Positions 1-9,469 of a stretch of 64,000 bases of DNA are shown one piece after another (position 1 is the stretch's first letter; each line of letters opens with the position of its first letter). A program made the position numbers and the translations under genes. This DNA is from Sambucus nigra (lineage: Eukaryota; Streptophyta; Magnoliopsida; Dipsacales; Adoxaceae). Under the pieces are notes generated by a model that had not been told where the DNA came from, did not search any database, and worked only from the letters and a program-made list of their open reading frames with translations. The stretch is from contig OX422218.1 in NCBI GenBank assembly GCA_949130495.1, positions 40,618,651-40,682,650 of the forward strand, in the 5' to 3' direction.

Positions 1-21
1 GAGAGAGAGAGAGAGAGAGAG
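1..21. repeat. (GA)n microsatellite at window edge
   Basis: An uninterrupted GA dinucleotide run opens the window and ends before GCCTGACG. It is probably longer to the left of the window. Confidence 0.95.
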
Positions 22-470
22 CCTGACGACAACAATTGGAGTATGACAGTAATCAGGGGGAGATTTTGATCTCGTGAGAATGATGAGCGTGCGGTGTTAT
101 TTTGGATGAAAGGTGCGGCTGTGATTTTGGTATTTTAGATTTTAGAGAGAAAGCAATTTGTGATAGGGGGAAAGACTTGCGTGGGCCTAAAATTTTTGGA
201 GGAAAAAAACGTCACACATGTTAGAGTTAGCAGAATGCATTTAGAATTCTATGAAAAACGATCATAATATATATAATTATAGATGATTGTTATATTTAAA
301 GTGTCATATAAATTAATTATAATAAGTATATAATGGCACTTTATAAAAAAATATCATGCAATCAATATTATATAAAAAAATATCATGTAATCAATATTAT
401 TATACTTTTAATGGCTTTTTTTATTAAACTGTCTTAAAGTCATTTTTAACAGTGTAAAAAAAAGGGACTT
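22..470. other. AT-rich intergenic DNA, no gene seen
   Basis: No convincing reading frame is present. From about 240 the sequence is very AT-rich and contains a short local duplication: TATCATGCAATCAATATTAT near 352-372 recurs as TATCATGTAATCAATATTAT near 382-402. The block leads directly into the CACTA-type terminus ending at 481, so part or all of it may be interior sequence of that element. Its left end is not visible. Confidence 0.6.
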
Positions 471-481
471 TTCTTGTAGTG
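440..481 (-). mobile_element. Right terminus of a CACTA-type DNA transposon
   Basis: The sequence TTCTTGTAGTG at 471-481 is the reverse complement of CACTACAAGAA, the usual terminal inverted repeat of plant CACTA (En/Spm) elements. The adjoining run reads, in reverse complement, as CACTACAAGAAAAGTCCC, a typical outer segment of such elements. No matching CACTACAAGAA start is visible between 1 and 470, so the element is either truncated or extends left of the window. Sequence that pairs with a second copy near 6103 begins immediately to the right, consistent with 481 being a real element boundary. Confidence 0.65.
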
Positions 482-482
482 A

Positions 483-690
483 AATAACCAATCATTTTCT
501 TTATAAAGTCTCCGAAGCCTTGTACACTTCGGATTTATTTTTCCTTTTCTTATAATGTCATATGAATGATATATATAATCTTTTGTTAGATAAATAATAT
601 AAATTGGGCCAGAGAGAACACCATGAAAGTGAGCTGGTTCGTGGAAAAATGTGAACATTAAAATCCAATGTTAATTCCATTTAATAATTG
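483..690. repeat. Segmental duplication copy 1, part A
   Basis: This stretch matches 6103-6300 at clearly recognisable but diverged identity. Shared landmarks are the CTTGTACAC segment, ATAATCTTTTGTTAGATAAA, the CTGGTT-GTGGAAAAATGTGAA segment and AAAATCCAATGTTAA. In the second copy the homology runs straight on into the part found here at 1904-2320, so copy 1 is interrupted by the 684-1903 block. No protein is supported; the reverse-strand ORF here is not conserved in the second copy. Confidence 0.8.
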
Positions 691-1903
691 ACTAGTACAA
701 GTGTAATGCATTTATGAGTGGAGGATCCCAACATAGAACGCCTCACTTCCTCAACCACTTCTATCCACTAACTTAAGTTATATGTAGAACAAAAGATGAT
801 TAAGTTTAATCCTTGGGAGACGTAAATAAAAAAATGACACGGTAATTGTACATAAAACCATGAAATATCCCTTCACAACAAACTAAATGTTAAATGTATT
901 TAATTAACAATTGTTCAATTCAGGTGGATAAACATTGGGAGAGAGAAAATTTCTCGGCGGATATCATGAGTTTACATGTATCAGTATATAGTTTTTTTTC
1001 CCTTATATATATATCTGTGTGTGTGTGTGTGTGTGTGTGTCAATATATGTAAGTATGTTTGTATGTATGTATGTGAGTGAATCGCCTTTGTGGCTCTTAA
1101 AGTATATGAATTATTTTTATTAAGCCGACAAGTTTTTTTTTTGTCTCAAATAAGTCCCTAAAGTTTATATATGGTGTCAGCTTGTCCCTCCCATCCCTTT
1201 TGAACGTTAACTTTGATGGAATTTAGAGGTAAAAGTGGTATTTTCGGTTAATAATAATTAGGAAATAGTTTAAGTAGTTAAAAAACAACCTAAATATTTA
1301 TGAAAAAAATATTTCCGTATTAAAAATAATAAATTTTAACATATTTATTTATAGATAATATTTGTGAAGAAAAAATTCTATGTCAAAAAATTCTATTTTT
1401 TTAGGACAATTGTTATATACACGAAAGGTCGATTTGATTCATAAGTCTTTCGTGGAATGATAAAATTTCAATTTCAAATCCTATAATTTTTCAATCAGTG
1501 TTGTTTGATAACACTAATTTTTAGATTGACAAAAGTGAGAGGTTTGTTACAATTAATAGCAAAAGTGACATTTTGAAAACAAACTGATATACAAAAAATA
1601 ATTTTTAACAAAAAAAATCATTTTTAACGAAAAAAATATATTACAAAAAAGGATTCTAAAAACAATTCTTAAAAAAAAACTTACAATAGAAATAATAGTT
1701 CTTAACAATAGAAAAGTTTCAAAAACGTTTTGACAAAAATAAAAATCTAGTTTAACGAGTTAAAAATTTTAAAAATAAAAGGCATTTTAGGCAAAAACAA
1801 GTCAGTTTGTTAGTGTATTACATTTGCAGCGGTGCATCAAAGGAACTTTAATATTTGAATTTTGACTTGCAGTTAATTTTGTATACTGGATAATGACTAA
1901 AAT
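684..1903. mobile_element. 1.2-kb insertion in duplication copy 1, probable unclassified element
   Basis: Compared with the paralogous segment at about 6290-6310, which reads straight through, copy 1 carries about 1220 extra bases. They are bracketed by ATTTA at 679-683 and ATTTA at 1904-1908, as expected of a 5-bp target duplication; the second copy shows a single ATTTA at the equivalent point. The insert contains a (TG)n tract, a TATG/GTAT tract and the sequence AAATAAGTCCCTAAAGTT near 1149, a phrase I associate with repetitive plant DNA. No clear terminal inverted repeats or coding region were found. A deletion in copy 2 is the alternative. AT-rich 5-bp matches can also occur by chance. 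Confidence 0.45.
1016..1076. repeat. (TG)n then (TATG)n microsatellite
   Basis: TG dinucleotides run from 1016 to 1040, preceded by a short TA tract. They are followed near 1049-1076 by GTAT/TATG tetranucleotide repeats. This is simple-sequence DNA inside the 684-1903 block. Confidence 0.9.
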
Positions 1904-2930
1904 ATTTATTTACCAGACATCACTTGGCACCACAACCATTTCACTTATCCACAAACTCTTGTGATCTTTCTTCATATATTTCTGCCAATTGTCCCAAATT
2001 TTTTATTAAAATAGTTAGCTGTCTCTACCAACTATTGTGATCCTTCGGGAATCACATGGGCATCCACATTGGTATCTCCATATTTTATTGGGAACCAATT
2101 ATCGTTGCTATTAGATATTGGAAAATGATACAACATTAGAATAAGAGAATCAGTCCACAGTTAGGCACATGTAAAAATCTACCAAGAGTCCTAGTTTTTT
2201 TCGTGTCAAATCACTCAACTATAACTGCTCTTAGATATTTCAAAGTTTTCGGGATATAAAACTGAGTTGCACAGCTGACCGGAGAACTGCTTGAAGTTTT
2301 CATTTCACTTCTTATAAATTTTGTTTCGTTAATTTAAATTTTATTGGAAAAAAAATTATATATTATGTTTTATAAACACTTGTAAGTATAATTTTAAGAG
2401 TGGTGCTATAAGTCTCAAATAACTGCCCCAAAACTCCCCCCAAAAGCAATTAAATTGGTGTCTTGGCGGGACCCCATAACACAAGGCAATACTTAATAGG
2501 CAAGAGAGGGAGTAAGTGAAATCCACATCAGATTTGGAGGAGGTTTTGGGGAAGATTTTTGTACTCATATCATTATTCTAATTTTAAATATTATATAATT
2601 GCTCTTAAATATTTCATCTTCCCACTTTCTCGAATAGATCGGAATAATCATTATAAGAAATGACGGTGTTCTTTTCATACTTACTATATAATATTGGGGT
2701 GTATTTGCCTACCATGATTGAAAATCAATGAAAATATTTCATATTTGTGAGAATTTAAAAAATAATGGTGGATATATAAGATTGATATAGTCTTACTTCC
2801 ATAATTTGCTATGGAAATTTATTTTGTGTGTCTTGAATAAGAAATGTTTTCTATAAAAAATGGTAAGACTTGTGAAACATTTTCAGAAATGTAACTATTG
2901 TTCCCATAGACAAACACAAACCTCAATCAT
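1904..2930. repeat. Segmental duplication copy 1, parts B-D
   Basis: Three collinear stretches match the second copy. Positions 1904-2320 match 6301-6810 (shared CCAGACATCA, TATTTCTGCCAA, CATTAGAATAAGAGAATCA, GCTGACCGGAGAACTGC). Positions 2310-2400 match about 7195-7290. Positions 2620-2910 match about 7660-7960 (shared TATAAGAAATGAC, TTGCCTAC, TAAAAAATAATGGT, TGTGAAACATTTT). Divergence and several indels show the duplication is old. No protein-coding capacity is evident; the small ORF on the minus strand at 2356-2568 is not preserved in the other copy. Confidence 0.8.
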
Positions 2931-3229
2931 TTTCCTTATGCCTTATCACTAGATATTTGTTCACACGTGATACCCATGTCTTTCCCTTTTTTGTCTTCTT
3001 TTTTTATTTGTTGGATCAAAGCTGATTTGTTTTCCTTTTTTTCACAGGATTGTTTAATTTTTTTCCTAACAGTCAGTGTAGTGAATCTTTTACAAGTTGG
3101 ATTCTTAATATTTACTACCATTTAATCTGTGTTTCGAATAAATATTTATATAATTTTCTGAAGTTGTGTGTAACCCATTGAAACAATGTCATTTTAATAA
3201 AATACATACATTTTTTATTTAACAAATAA
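2931..3229. other. AT-rich sequence without recognised features
   Basis: The only ORF is a lysine-rich minus-strand frame of 61 codons (2936-3121), which looks like a product of T-rich composition. The stretch TTTTTTATTTAACAAATAAG, ending near 3230, could serve as a pyrimidine-rich 3' splice site for the following frame, but no donor exon was recognised. Confidence 0.5.
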
Positions 3230-3582
3230 GAATTGAATTTAAGAAAAAATCAAGCGTACAATAAAGCTCTTAAGGATGCTCTCATAGTGCTTGACAAGAT
3301 TGTGATGCCCATTGATGGGAATGATCGTTATGTTTTCCGAGAAAGGGAACCAAAAAGCATCTACGCAGTTTCCATCATCAAACCATAACAGAAATTATGG
3401 AGCTTCATTGGAAAAAGATATAACACTAAGAAAATGTTTATTTTTTTGCTTGTGTTGTAAATTTTCCTTTTCCCTCCTTAAGAGTTTCATTATTAGTAGA
3501 TAGGTAGAAAGATTTTGTAATGGTTATCATGTTAAATGAAATCATTCATAGTCTTGATTTACAAAAAAAAAAAAAAAAAAAA
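3230..3582 (+). pseudogene. Possible 3'-exon or retrocopy fragment ending in a 20-A tract
   Basis: After a stop at about 3227-3229, one plus-strand frame stays open without an ATG for roughly 50 codons to a TAA at 3385-3387. It reads ...KDALIVLDKIVMPIDGNDRY... and ends SIIKP. Its composition is less AT-biased than its surroundings and looks protein-like. It is followed by about 175 bp of T-rich, 3'-UTR-like sequence and then 20 consecutive A residues at 3563-3582. A coding tail plus UTR plus poly(A) fits a 5'-truncated processed retrocopy. The alternative is a last exon with a fortuitous A-run. I do not recognise the protein family, and no target-site duplication was established. Confidence 0.3.
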
Positions 3583-4027
3583 CACGGAGTCGTTTCGAAA
3601 CTGTGTTATAAAATTACAGCGTGTTCTTCTGAGACACTAATTACAACGTAATTTTACAACAATTCACAACTTTAAATTAACAAAAATCATAGTGTTTTTC
3701 AAGTGTAATGTTTCGAACTTGTTTTATTTTAAACTGTAGAGCTAAGTAAATGGTTTGTCGAATAATATTATTGTAATTACGTAGTCGTCATAATTACAAT
3801 TTCATTTTAATTGAATAATATCGGTATTTTTTTAAACAAATCACAATGTTACATTAACGAATCATTGCATTATTTTAGAGTAAACCACGGTGTCAGTTTA
3901 ACAAATATCGTTCATATCCTAATTTTAACATAACTAATATGTTTGACTTTAATTTAAATTTTAGAGTTTATTTAAAAAAAAATCAACGATGTAATTATGA
4001 TATTTGAGTTGTCTGTCATGTATTTAT
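3583..4027. other. AT-rich intergenic DNA, no gene seen
   Basis: The stretch contains many short stop-rich frames and no recognisable motif. It has repeated short phrases of the AATTACAA / TTTTAA kind, suggesting old repetitive DNA, but nothing assignable. Confidence 0.5.
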
Positions 4028-4036
4028 GATTAAAAA

Positions 4037-4088
<52 letters not shown>

Positions 4089-4531
4089 ACAGCGATGTCA
4101 TTAAATGTCCAAGATTGTGATGATGTGGCTAACAAGATTAAAGACAATCCACATTTTCAAAGGTTACTCAACTTTCCAAAGTTATGACAAAAAATTATTT
4201 TGGACCATATTATATTACTCCCACTCCACATGAAAGTGTTCACCAAAATAAATCTCGTCTCTCTTTCTTGTTTGGCAAAGCTTAAGCCTTCTCTGTGAAT
4301 CGTCCCTGTTAAATCCAAATATCTAGCATGCAAAGTTGTGTTTGTAAGCAAGCTTACATTCAACTCACTATGCTCGCAGAGGGTGCCCCTCTGCTGATAA
4401 TCAATGAGTAAATTTTATTATTTATTTATTTATTTATGTTCCCATCCACAGCATCGCTGGGGAGATCCGCCCCTGGAGGAATCTTTCCTGGAGATTAAAA
4501 AATCATATATATATATATATATATATATATG
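4028..4531. repeat. Direct repeat pair with (AT)n tracts flanking a 0.4-kb block
   Basis: GATTAAAAAATCATATATAT occurs at 4028 and again at 4493, each time running into a TA dinucleotide tract (to about 4085 and 4531). The block between has more balanced composition, an ATTT tetranucleotide run near 4410-4436, and the GC-richer phrase GGGGAGATCCGCCCCTGG near 4459. This arrangement could mark an insertion whose target was duplicated or an unequal exchange at the AT tract. No coding region was recognised; the minus-strand frame at 4157-4363 has no identifiable domain. Confidence 0.5.
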
Positions 4532-5030
4532 ATCAACAACTCGAATACTTTAAACAAAGGTTAATTGAAAATATATGTTTTTATTTTTAAAAAACGAAAA
4601 CAAACTTCAAAAACTTGTATTATTTTTTTTTTTCAACATAAAGCTTTACATTAGCCGAAAACAGACTGGGTAATTTATGAAAAATTGAAAATTTGATAAA
4701 ATGAAGAATAGTGAATGGAAAATAAAAGGAAAATTATATATAAATTAGAAATTCAGAAGATAAAGAAAACAGGTTATATAACAACAGTTTGAAATAGTTT
4801 TTGTCAAATGAAAATTGACTTAAAAAAAAAATCTAATATTTTTCAATAAACAGCCTAACTATTAATGAGGACACATGAGAGAATTGTACTTGTTATATTA
4901 TAATAAAAAGGTTAAACAAATCAATTATTCACAATGGGTTTTTTTCAACTTTACAAACTGTTTTAGCTATTACAAAGTATATTTAATGTTTTAGCCTTGG
5001 TTGGATAAGTTTATGTTTCACAGTATCCTC
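4532..5030. other. Upstream region of the knottin gene
   Basis: This is AT-rich DNA immediately 5' of the secreted-peptide gene, with no other gene visible. Enhancer-type elements cannot be assigned by eye. The stretch ends in the TATA box at 5031. Confidence 0.6.
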
Positions 5031-5038
5031 TATAAATA
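5031..5038 (+). promoter_or_regulatory. TATA box of the two-module knottin gene
   Basis: TATAAATA lies 54 bp before the ATG at 5092 and is preceded by a C, as in the common plant TATA context. Transcription would be expected to start near 5060-5070, giving a 5' leader of roughly 20-30 nt that is A-rich (ACAACAAACACTCAAATAAA), typical of plant leaders. Confidence 0.7.
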
Positions 5039-5091
5039 CGACATGACGGAGAGCCTTTAGGATACAACAAACACTCAAATAAAAGAAAGAT

Positions 5092-5556
5092 ATGGAAATG
5101 AAGAAGGTTTTTTTCATGACAATGTTGGTAGCTGTGGTGTTTCTGGCAAACATTGGCACGTCCACTGCCAATTCGGTTGTCAACAACCGTAACATGATGG
5201 ACTCCGAGATTCTGCTCAGTGTTTATAGTTCCCTTGGTCAATGCTGGGGTAAAGGATGCGCTCCTTGGAGCCCCTGCCAATCCGGTTGCACTTGCGTGGG
5301 AGCGGCTGGTGTGTTGGGTGCCTGTGTGGGTCCGTTAGATGGACCGGGCAACAAAATTATTTCCACCACTGACAATTCTGTTGCTAACAACCACAAAATG
5401 TTGGACTCCGACATTCTCCTCAACGTTGATAGTTCCCTTGGTCAATGCATTGGTAAATTTTGCGCACCGTGGAGCCCTTGCCAAACCGGTTGTATTTGCG
5501 TCGGACCTGTTGGTTTTGGTGCATGTGTGGGTCTGTCTGTTGGAATGAGAAACTAG
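5092..5556 (+). CDS. Secreted tandem two-module knottin precursor, albumin-1 chain-b-like
   Basis: The 154-residue frame begins with a signal peptide (residues 1-26, KK then a hydrophobic core, ending TSTA). Two homologous modules follow. Each has a short acidic propeptide-like stretch (NSV..NN..M.DS.ILL.V.SSLGQ) and a six-cysteine domain. Cysteines are at 51, 56, 62, 66, 68 and 78 and at 119, 124, 130, 134, 136 and 145, spaced 4-5-3-1-9 and 4-5-3-1-8. The C-x-C pair, the C-A-P-W-S-P-C segment and the G-x-C end resemble the b chain of legume albumin-1 (a cystine knot, in pea an insect-active V-ATPase ligand). No a-chain region is visible; a second knottin takes its place. The start is supported by a TATA box 54 bp upstream and the signal peptide. 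No intron is apparent, although albumin-1 genes usually have one. Other plant knottins, including cyclotide-like ones, cannot be excluded. Product activity is inferred only from fold resemblance. Confidence 0.85.
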   Translation: MEMKKVFFMTMLVAVVFLANIGTSTANSVVNNRNMMDSEILLSVYSSLGQCWGKGCAPWSPCQSGCTCVGAAGVLGACVGPLDGPGNKIISTTDNSVANNHKMLDSDILLNVDSSLGQCIGKFCAPWSPCQTGCICVGPVGFGACVGLSVGMRN

Positions 5557-5616
5557 CGTTCCAGTTACATCTACATCTACATATATATTTACGCATATGT
5601 GTTTGGGATTTTATGA

Positions 5617-5622
5617 AATAAG
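5617..5622 (+). terminator. Candidate polyadenylation element of the knottin gene
   Basis: AATAAG lies 61 bp after the TAG stop at 5554-5556, in a T-rich 3' flank with further AATAA-like sequences near 5715. Plant near-upstream elements are degenerate, so this is a plausible site rather than a demonstrated one. Confidence 0.4.
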
Positions 5623-6102
5623 CTCAACCTAGTGTTCAACGGGCATCTACATCCATGTCTGTTAAGTTATTGATCAATGGAAATTATGTTTGAAAATATT
5701 GTGTTTTTAAAAAATTAAATAATATGACCAAATTAATATTTTGCCTAGCAATGAGTCATTTTAAAAGTAAGATTCACACATTAAATGTGGTGGAACCAAG
5801 TACGTACGTGTTGCCTGAAGCAAGACGAGTGACATGATATTCATTTGTTAAAAAAGGAATACTCATTAATAAGAAATTTAGATTCAAAGTGACCCATATT
5901 GGGAATTTTATTTAACTTTCTGAGACGAATTTTCTGAATTGTCGCTAAAGGTCCTGGCTAGGCACTATTGCTTTTCAAAAACGTCCCTAAAGGTCATTAT
6001 TGTTCACCATATTTGTGGCTATTCATGAAAAGCATCTTTAAAGTGAATGTTAAGAAAAATGATGTGCATATTTATATATATATATACATGTCATTTTTAC
6101 AA
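5623..6102. other. 3' flank of the knottin gene with a probable transposon scrap
   Basis: The stretch has no gene. At about 5920-6000 it contains GAGACGAATTTTCTGAATTG, then GTCGCTAAAGGTCC and CGTCCCTAAAGGTC. I associate such GTCGCTAAAGG/GTCCCTAAAGG phrases with subterminal DNA of plant CACTA-like elements, so a short remnant is likely. A TA run follows near 6072-6087. The paralogous segment begins at about 6103. Confidence 0.45.
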
Positions 6103-7960
6103 CTGACCAGTCATTTTTTTTATGAAGTTTCTGAAGGCTTGTACACTATGGATTTTTTTTCTTTGTCTAATTCTGTCATATGAATAATATATGTAATCTT
6201 TTGTTAGATAAATAGTATATATTGTGCCAGAGATAAGACCATTAAAGTGAACTGGTTTGTGGAAAAATGTGAACTTTAAAATCCAATGTTAAATTCATTT
6301 ATTTGCCAGACATCATCTGGCTTCACAACCACTTTAGTTATCCACAAACTCATGTAATCTTTATTCAAATATTTCTGCCAACTGTCCCAATTTTTTTATA
6401 CAAATGATTAGCCGTTTCAACCCACTCTTGTGATCTTTCGGAATTCCCATGGGTAATCAATTTAACACGGAATTCACATGGGTATCCACTTGGTATTTCC
6501 ATATTTTAACAGGAGCAATTATCATTGTTCTTATATATTTGCAAATTTTTACGGATACAAAACTGAGTTGGGCAGTTTTAAATGGTCTACTGGGTCTTGC
6601 AGATGAGTGTTCTTTTGTACTTCTTTAAGCACAACATTAGAATAAGAGAATCACACCACACTTAAGCACACGTGAAAAGCTACCAAGAGTTCCAGTTTTT
6701 TCCTCTAAAATCACTCAATTATAACTGTTCTTAAATTTTTGCAAATTTTGTGGGATATAAAACTGAATTGCGCTGCTGACCGGAGAACTGCATGAAGTTT
6801 AAAATAGTCTATTGGGTATTGCAGATTGCTATTCTTTTGAACTTCTTCAACAATAACATTAGAATAAGAGAATCACTTGCTACTTACTATCATAGAAAGT
6901 AACTTCTTAATCGGGTTGTGTCGCATTTTCATTGTGTATTGTTCGTATTTGCTAAGAAAAAAAGATCTTCCATCAGATCAAGTCGTGTTGTCTCACTTTG
7001 ATTTTATAGTGTTCGTGATTGGTAAACAAATAGATTTAGTTTCATGCCGCGCTTTCAATCGATTTTGTTTATGTGTGGTAAAAAAATAAGATTTCATGTA
7101 CGTTAGATAAAACATAATTATCGCGGGAAGTAAATAAAAAGAATCCAAAAAATTCAACTTGAGGCCATTATAAGATGTTTTTTTAATATAATTTTACTTC
7201 TTCTAAATTTGATTTAGTAAATTGAAATTTTACAAAAAAAATATTATATATTATTTTTTATAAATATTTCTAAGTGTAATTTTAATGCACGATCTTATTG
7301 GTGTAAAAGGTGAATGTCTATTTTCTTAATACACGTGGTTGCAACTTTTTACACCTTCACATTTTTCCTCTTTCAATTCGGTTACACCTTCCTCGATTGG
7401 GCCAAGGCAAAATAGAATTTCTCCTACATAGTTCATCTTCCCACATGCTCGAAGAGACGTGAAGAATCTTTATAAGAAATGACGGTGTCCTTTTCCAAAT
7501 TATTATAATAATGGGGTCTGTTTGCCTACTATGATGGAAAATCATTGAAATTAGTTCATATTTGTGTGAATTCATCTTTTTACACCTTCACATTTTTCCC
7601 CTTTCTATTCGGTTAGACCTTCCTCCATTGGGCCATTGAAAAATAAAATTTCTCCTACATAGTTCATCTTCCCACATGCTCGAAGAGACGTGAAGAATCT
7701 TTATAAGAAATGACTGTGTCCTTTTCCGAATTATTATAATAATGGGGTGTGTTTGCCTACTATGATGGAAAATCATTTAAATTAGTTCATATTTGTTTAA
7801 ATTTAAAAAATAATGGTAGAAATATATGATTGATATGGTCTTACTTTCATAATTTGCAATTAATATTAATTTTGAAGGTCTTGATTAGGAAATGTTTTCC
7901 AAAAAAAATTGTAAGACTATGTGAAACATTTTAAAAAATATAACTATTGTTCCATTGGAA
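6103..7960. repeat. Segmental duplication copy 2
   Basis: This is the second, diverged copy of the segment found at 483-690 plus 1904-2930. It lacks the 684-1903 insertion but carries extra sequence at about 6810-7190 and an internal tandem duplication at 7351-7800. The motif GGGATA(T/C)AAAACTGA.TTG, followed by a growth-arm phrase and ACATTAGAATAAGAGAATCAC, occurs twice inside it (about 6567-6650 and 6750-6870), showing local expansion. The ORFs here are short and not conserved between copies. Confidence 0.8.
7351..7805. repeat. 231-bp tandem duplication (two copies)
   Basis: ACACCTTCACATTTTTCC begins at 7351 and again at 7582. The two copies then run in parallel through TTCTCCTACATAGTTCATC, the GCTCGAAGAGACGTGAAGAA segment, TATTATAATAATGGGGT and TTAGTTCATATTTGT, with scattered substitutions. 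The similar minus-strand frames in both copies (7357-7575 and 7588-7776) simply follow from the DNA duplication. They show no recognisable domain. Confidence 0.9.
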
Positions 7961-8918
7961 TTTAGTTCAAATAGTGTAGAAAATTAGTAAAAATGAACTG
8001 AAATAAGTATTCTACGTTGAAAACAATCTGACACCAATCGAAGAGACACTTAGGGTAATTGGAAAGTGAACTCAAGATTTTGCGATTTTATTACAAGGCA
8101 AAAGCATACGCGTTATAATTACAAAGCGGTCTTTTGACAAAGTATTTACAATGTCATTTTATAAAAACTGGCAACGCTATCTTGAGAAGAGTCGCAGTGG
8201 TTTAATTAACAATATTAATATGTTATTTTATTTAAATTGAATAGCTAATGTTACGGTCTAAATGTGGTATACTAATTTGGTCTTAGCGAGGGCATTCGTG
8301 TATAAATGACGGTAGATAAAGAGATGTGTATCAAAGGAATCCCTATTGAAGGCCAGAATGTAAGTTTGCACCAAGCTCTAGTATAAACTGTATTCACCAA
8401 TTTTACCAATTGCCCCAACTCCGATGTTCCACCACAATACCTTAATGCGGGTCCCTGCCTTTTGTGACCATATTGTGTTGACCACAATAAGCAGAAAAAC
8501 ATAGAAAATAACACTTCTATCTAGATGAAACTAAAATCTATATGTTTCAAGATGTAAAGTACACCACTCAAGTAAGAATGATACGGGTTGAGTAAAATTA
8601 GTAAAATATGCTTTAGGCAAGGTCGTTTTCAGTGGGGTGTTAAAGTAAAAATAATTACTTGTCAAGAAACTTTTTTTTTCAATAAGAATAAATTTATTTC
8701 TAAACAATTAGGAGAAAAAGCCTATCCTAAGTGGCTCTTACAAGCTCTACGGAATAGAGAAGAATGAAAAAAGAGCTTGCAAACTACGAAAATTTACAAA
8801 CTCGAACCATCTAGTAGACAAAGCATTTATGTCCTACGATTTCTTGAGCGCGTTCGCGTGCTGACGACTTTCCAATTGTCATTTTTCATAGTAGAATTTA
8901 CATCATTCGAGATGGGTT
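7961..8918. other. Intergenic DNA, no identifiable gene
   Basis: The stretch contains an 80-codon minus-strand frame (8272-8514) starting MLFSMFFCLLWSTQYG. Its composition is protein-like in parts but it matches no family I recognise, so it is not called. A plus-strand frame at 8777-9079 crosses the CACTA terminus at 8919 and is therefore not a single gene. Nothing else is assignable. Confidence 0.5.
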
Positions 8919-9235
8919 CACTACAAGAATTTACACCATTAGCAACAATATTTAACAACACAAGATATTTTTGTTGCCAAAGATACTCTTTTGGCAACAA
9001 AATCTTATTTATGTTGCCAAAAGACTATTTTAGAGGGTACTTTTGGCAGCATAAAATAAATTTTGTTGCCAAAGGTTAAAATTTTAAGCGGGATGGTACC
9101 AAAATAAAAGGGGGGAGAATATTAGCTTTTAGCATCATAATTGTTTGTTGCCAAATATATGGTGACTTTTGGCAACACAAGAGTGTGTTGAGAAAAATAG
9201 AAGACTTTTGTCAACAACAAAAATTGTGATGCCAA
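8919..9235 (+). mobile_element. CACTA (En/Spm) transposon left end with subterminal repeats
   Basis: CACTACAAGAAT at 8919-8930 is a canonical CACTA terminus. It is followed by a dense set of inverted and direct copies of GTTGCCAAA: plus orientation at 8973-8981, 9013-9021, 9065-9073 and 9147-9155, and minus orientation (TTTGGCAAC) at 8990-8998 and 9168-9176, with degenerate copies near 9042 and 9222. Arrays of short subterminal repeats in both orientations are the transposase-binding signature of this superfamily. GTT at 8916-8918 would be the 3-bp target duplication. No matching TTCTTGTAGTG right end occurs before the satellite, so the right end is missing, displaced or degenerate. Confidence 0.85.
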
Positions 9236-9432
9236 ATGTATTTTATCTTTTTGTCAAATAAGATTTAATTTTCAAACCCTTATTTCCGAAACACATTCCG
9301 TCAAAAACAAATACACGAACCCTCCTTTCTGAAACTTCTCCGTCGCGATCAAAGTCTGGCGCCCCACCGGCCACCACCGTCACCGTCGCTCCGCCCCACC
9401 AGTCACCACCGCTCCATCTTTTACGGGGTATC

Positions 9433-9469
<37 letters not shown>

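Noticed and set aside
5011..5280. Minus-strand and alternative-frame ORFs overlapping the knottin gene
   Set aside because: They are shadows of the 5092-5556 gene, which has the signal peptide, paired cysteine modules and a TATA box.
7357..7776. Two similar 62-72-codon minus-strand ORFs as a small gene family
   Set aside because: Similarity is explained by the 231-bp tandem DNA duplication, and the related segment at 2620-2910 does not keep the frame.
8272..8514. 80-codon minus-strand ORF as a gene
   Set aside because: It has no recognisable domain and no promoter or paralogue in the window. Support is too weak to call.
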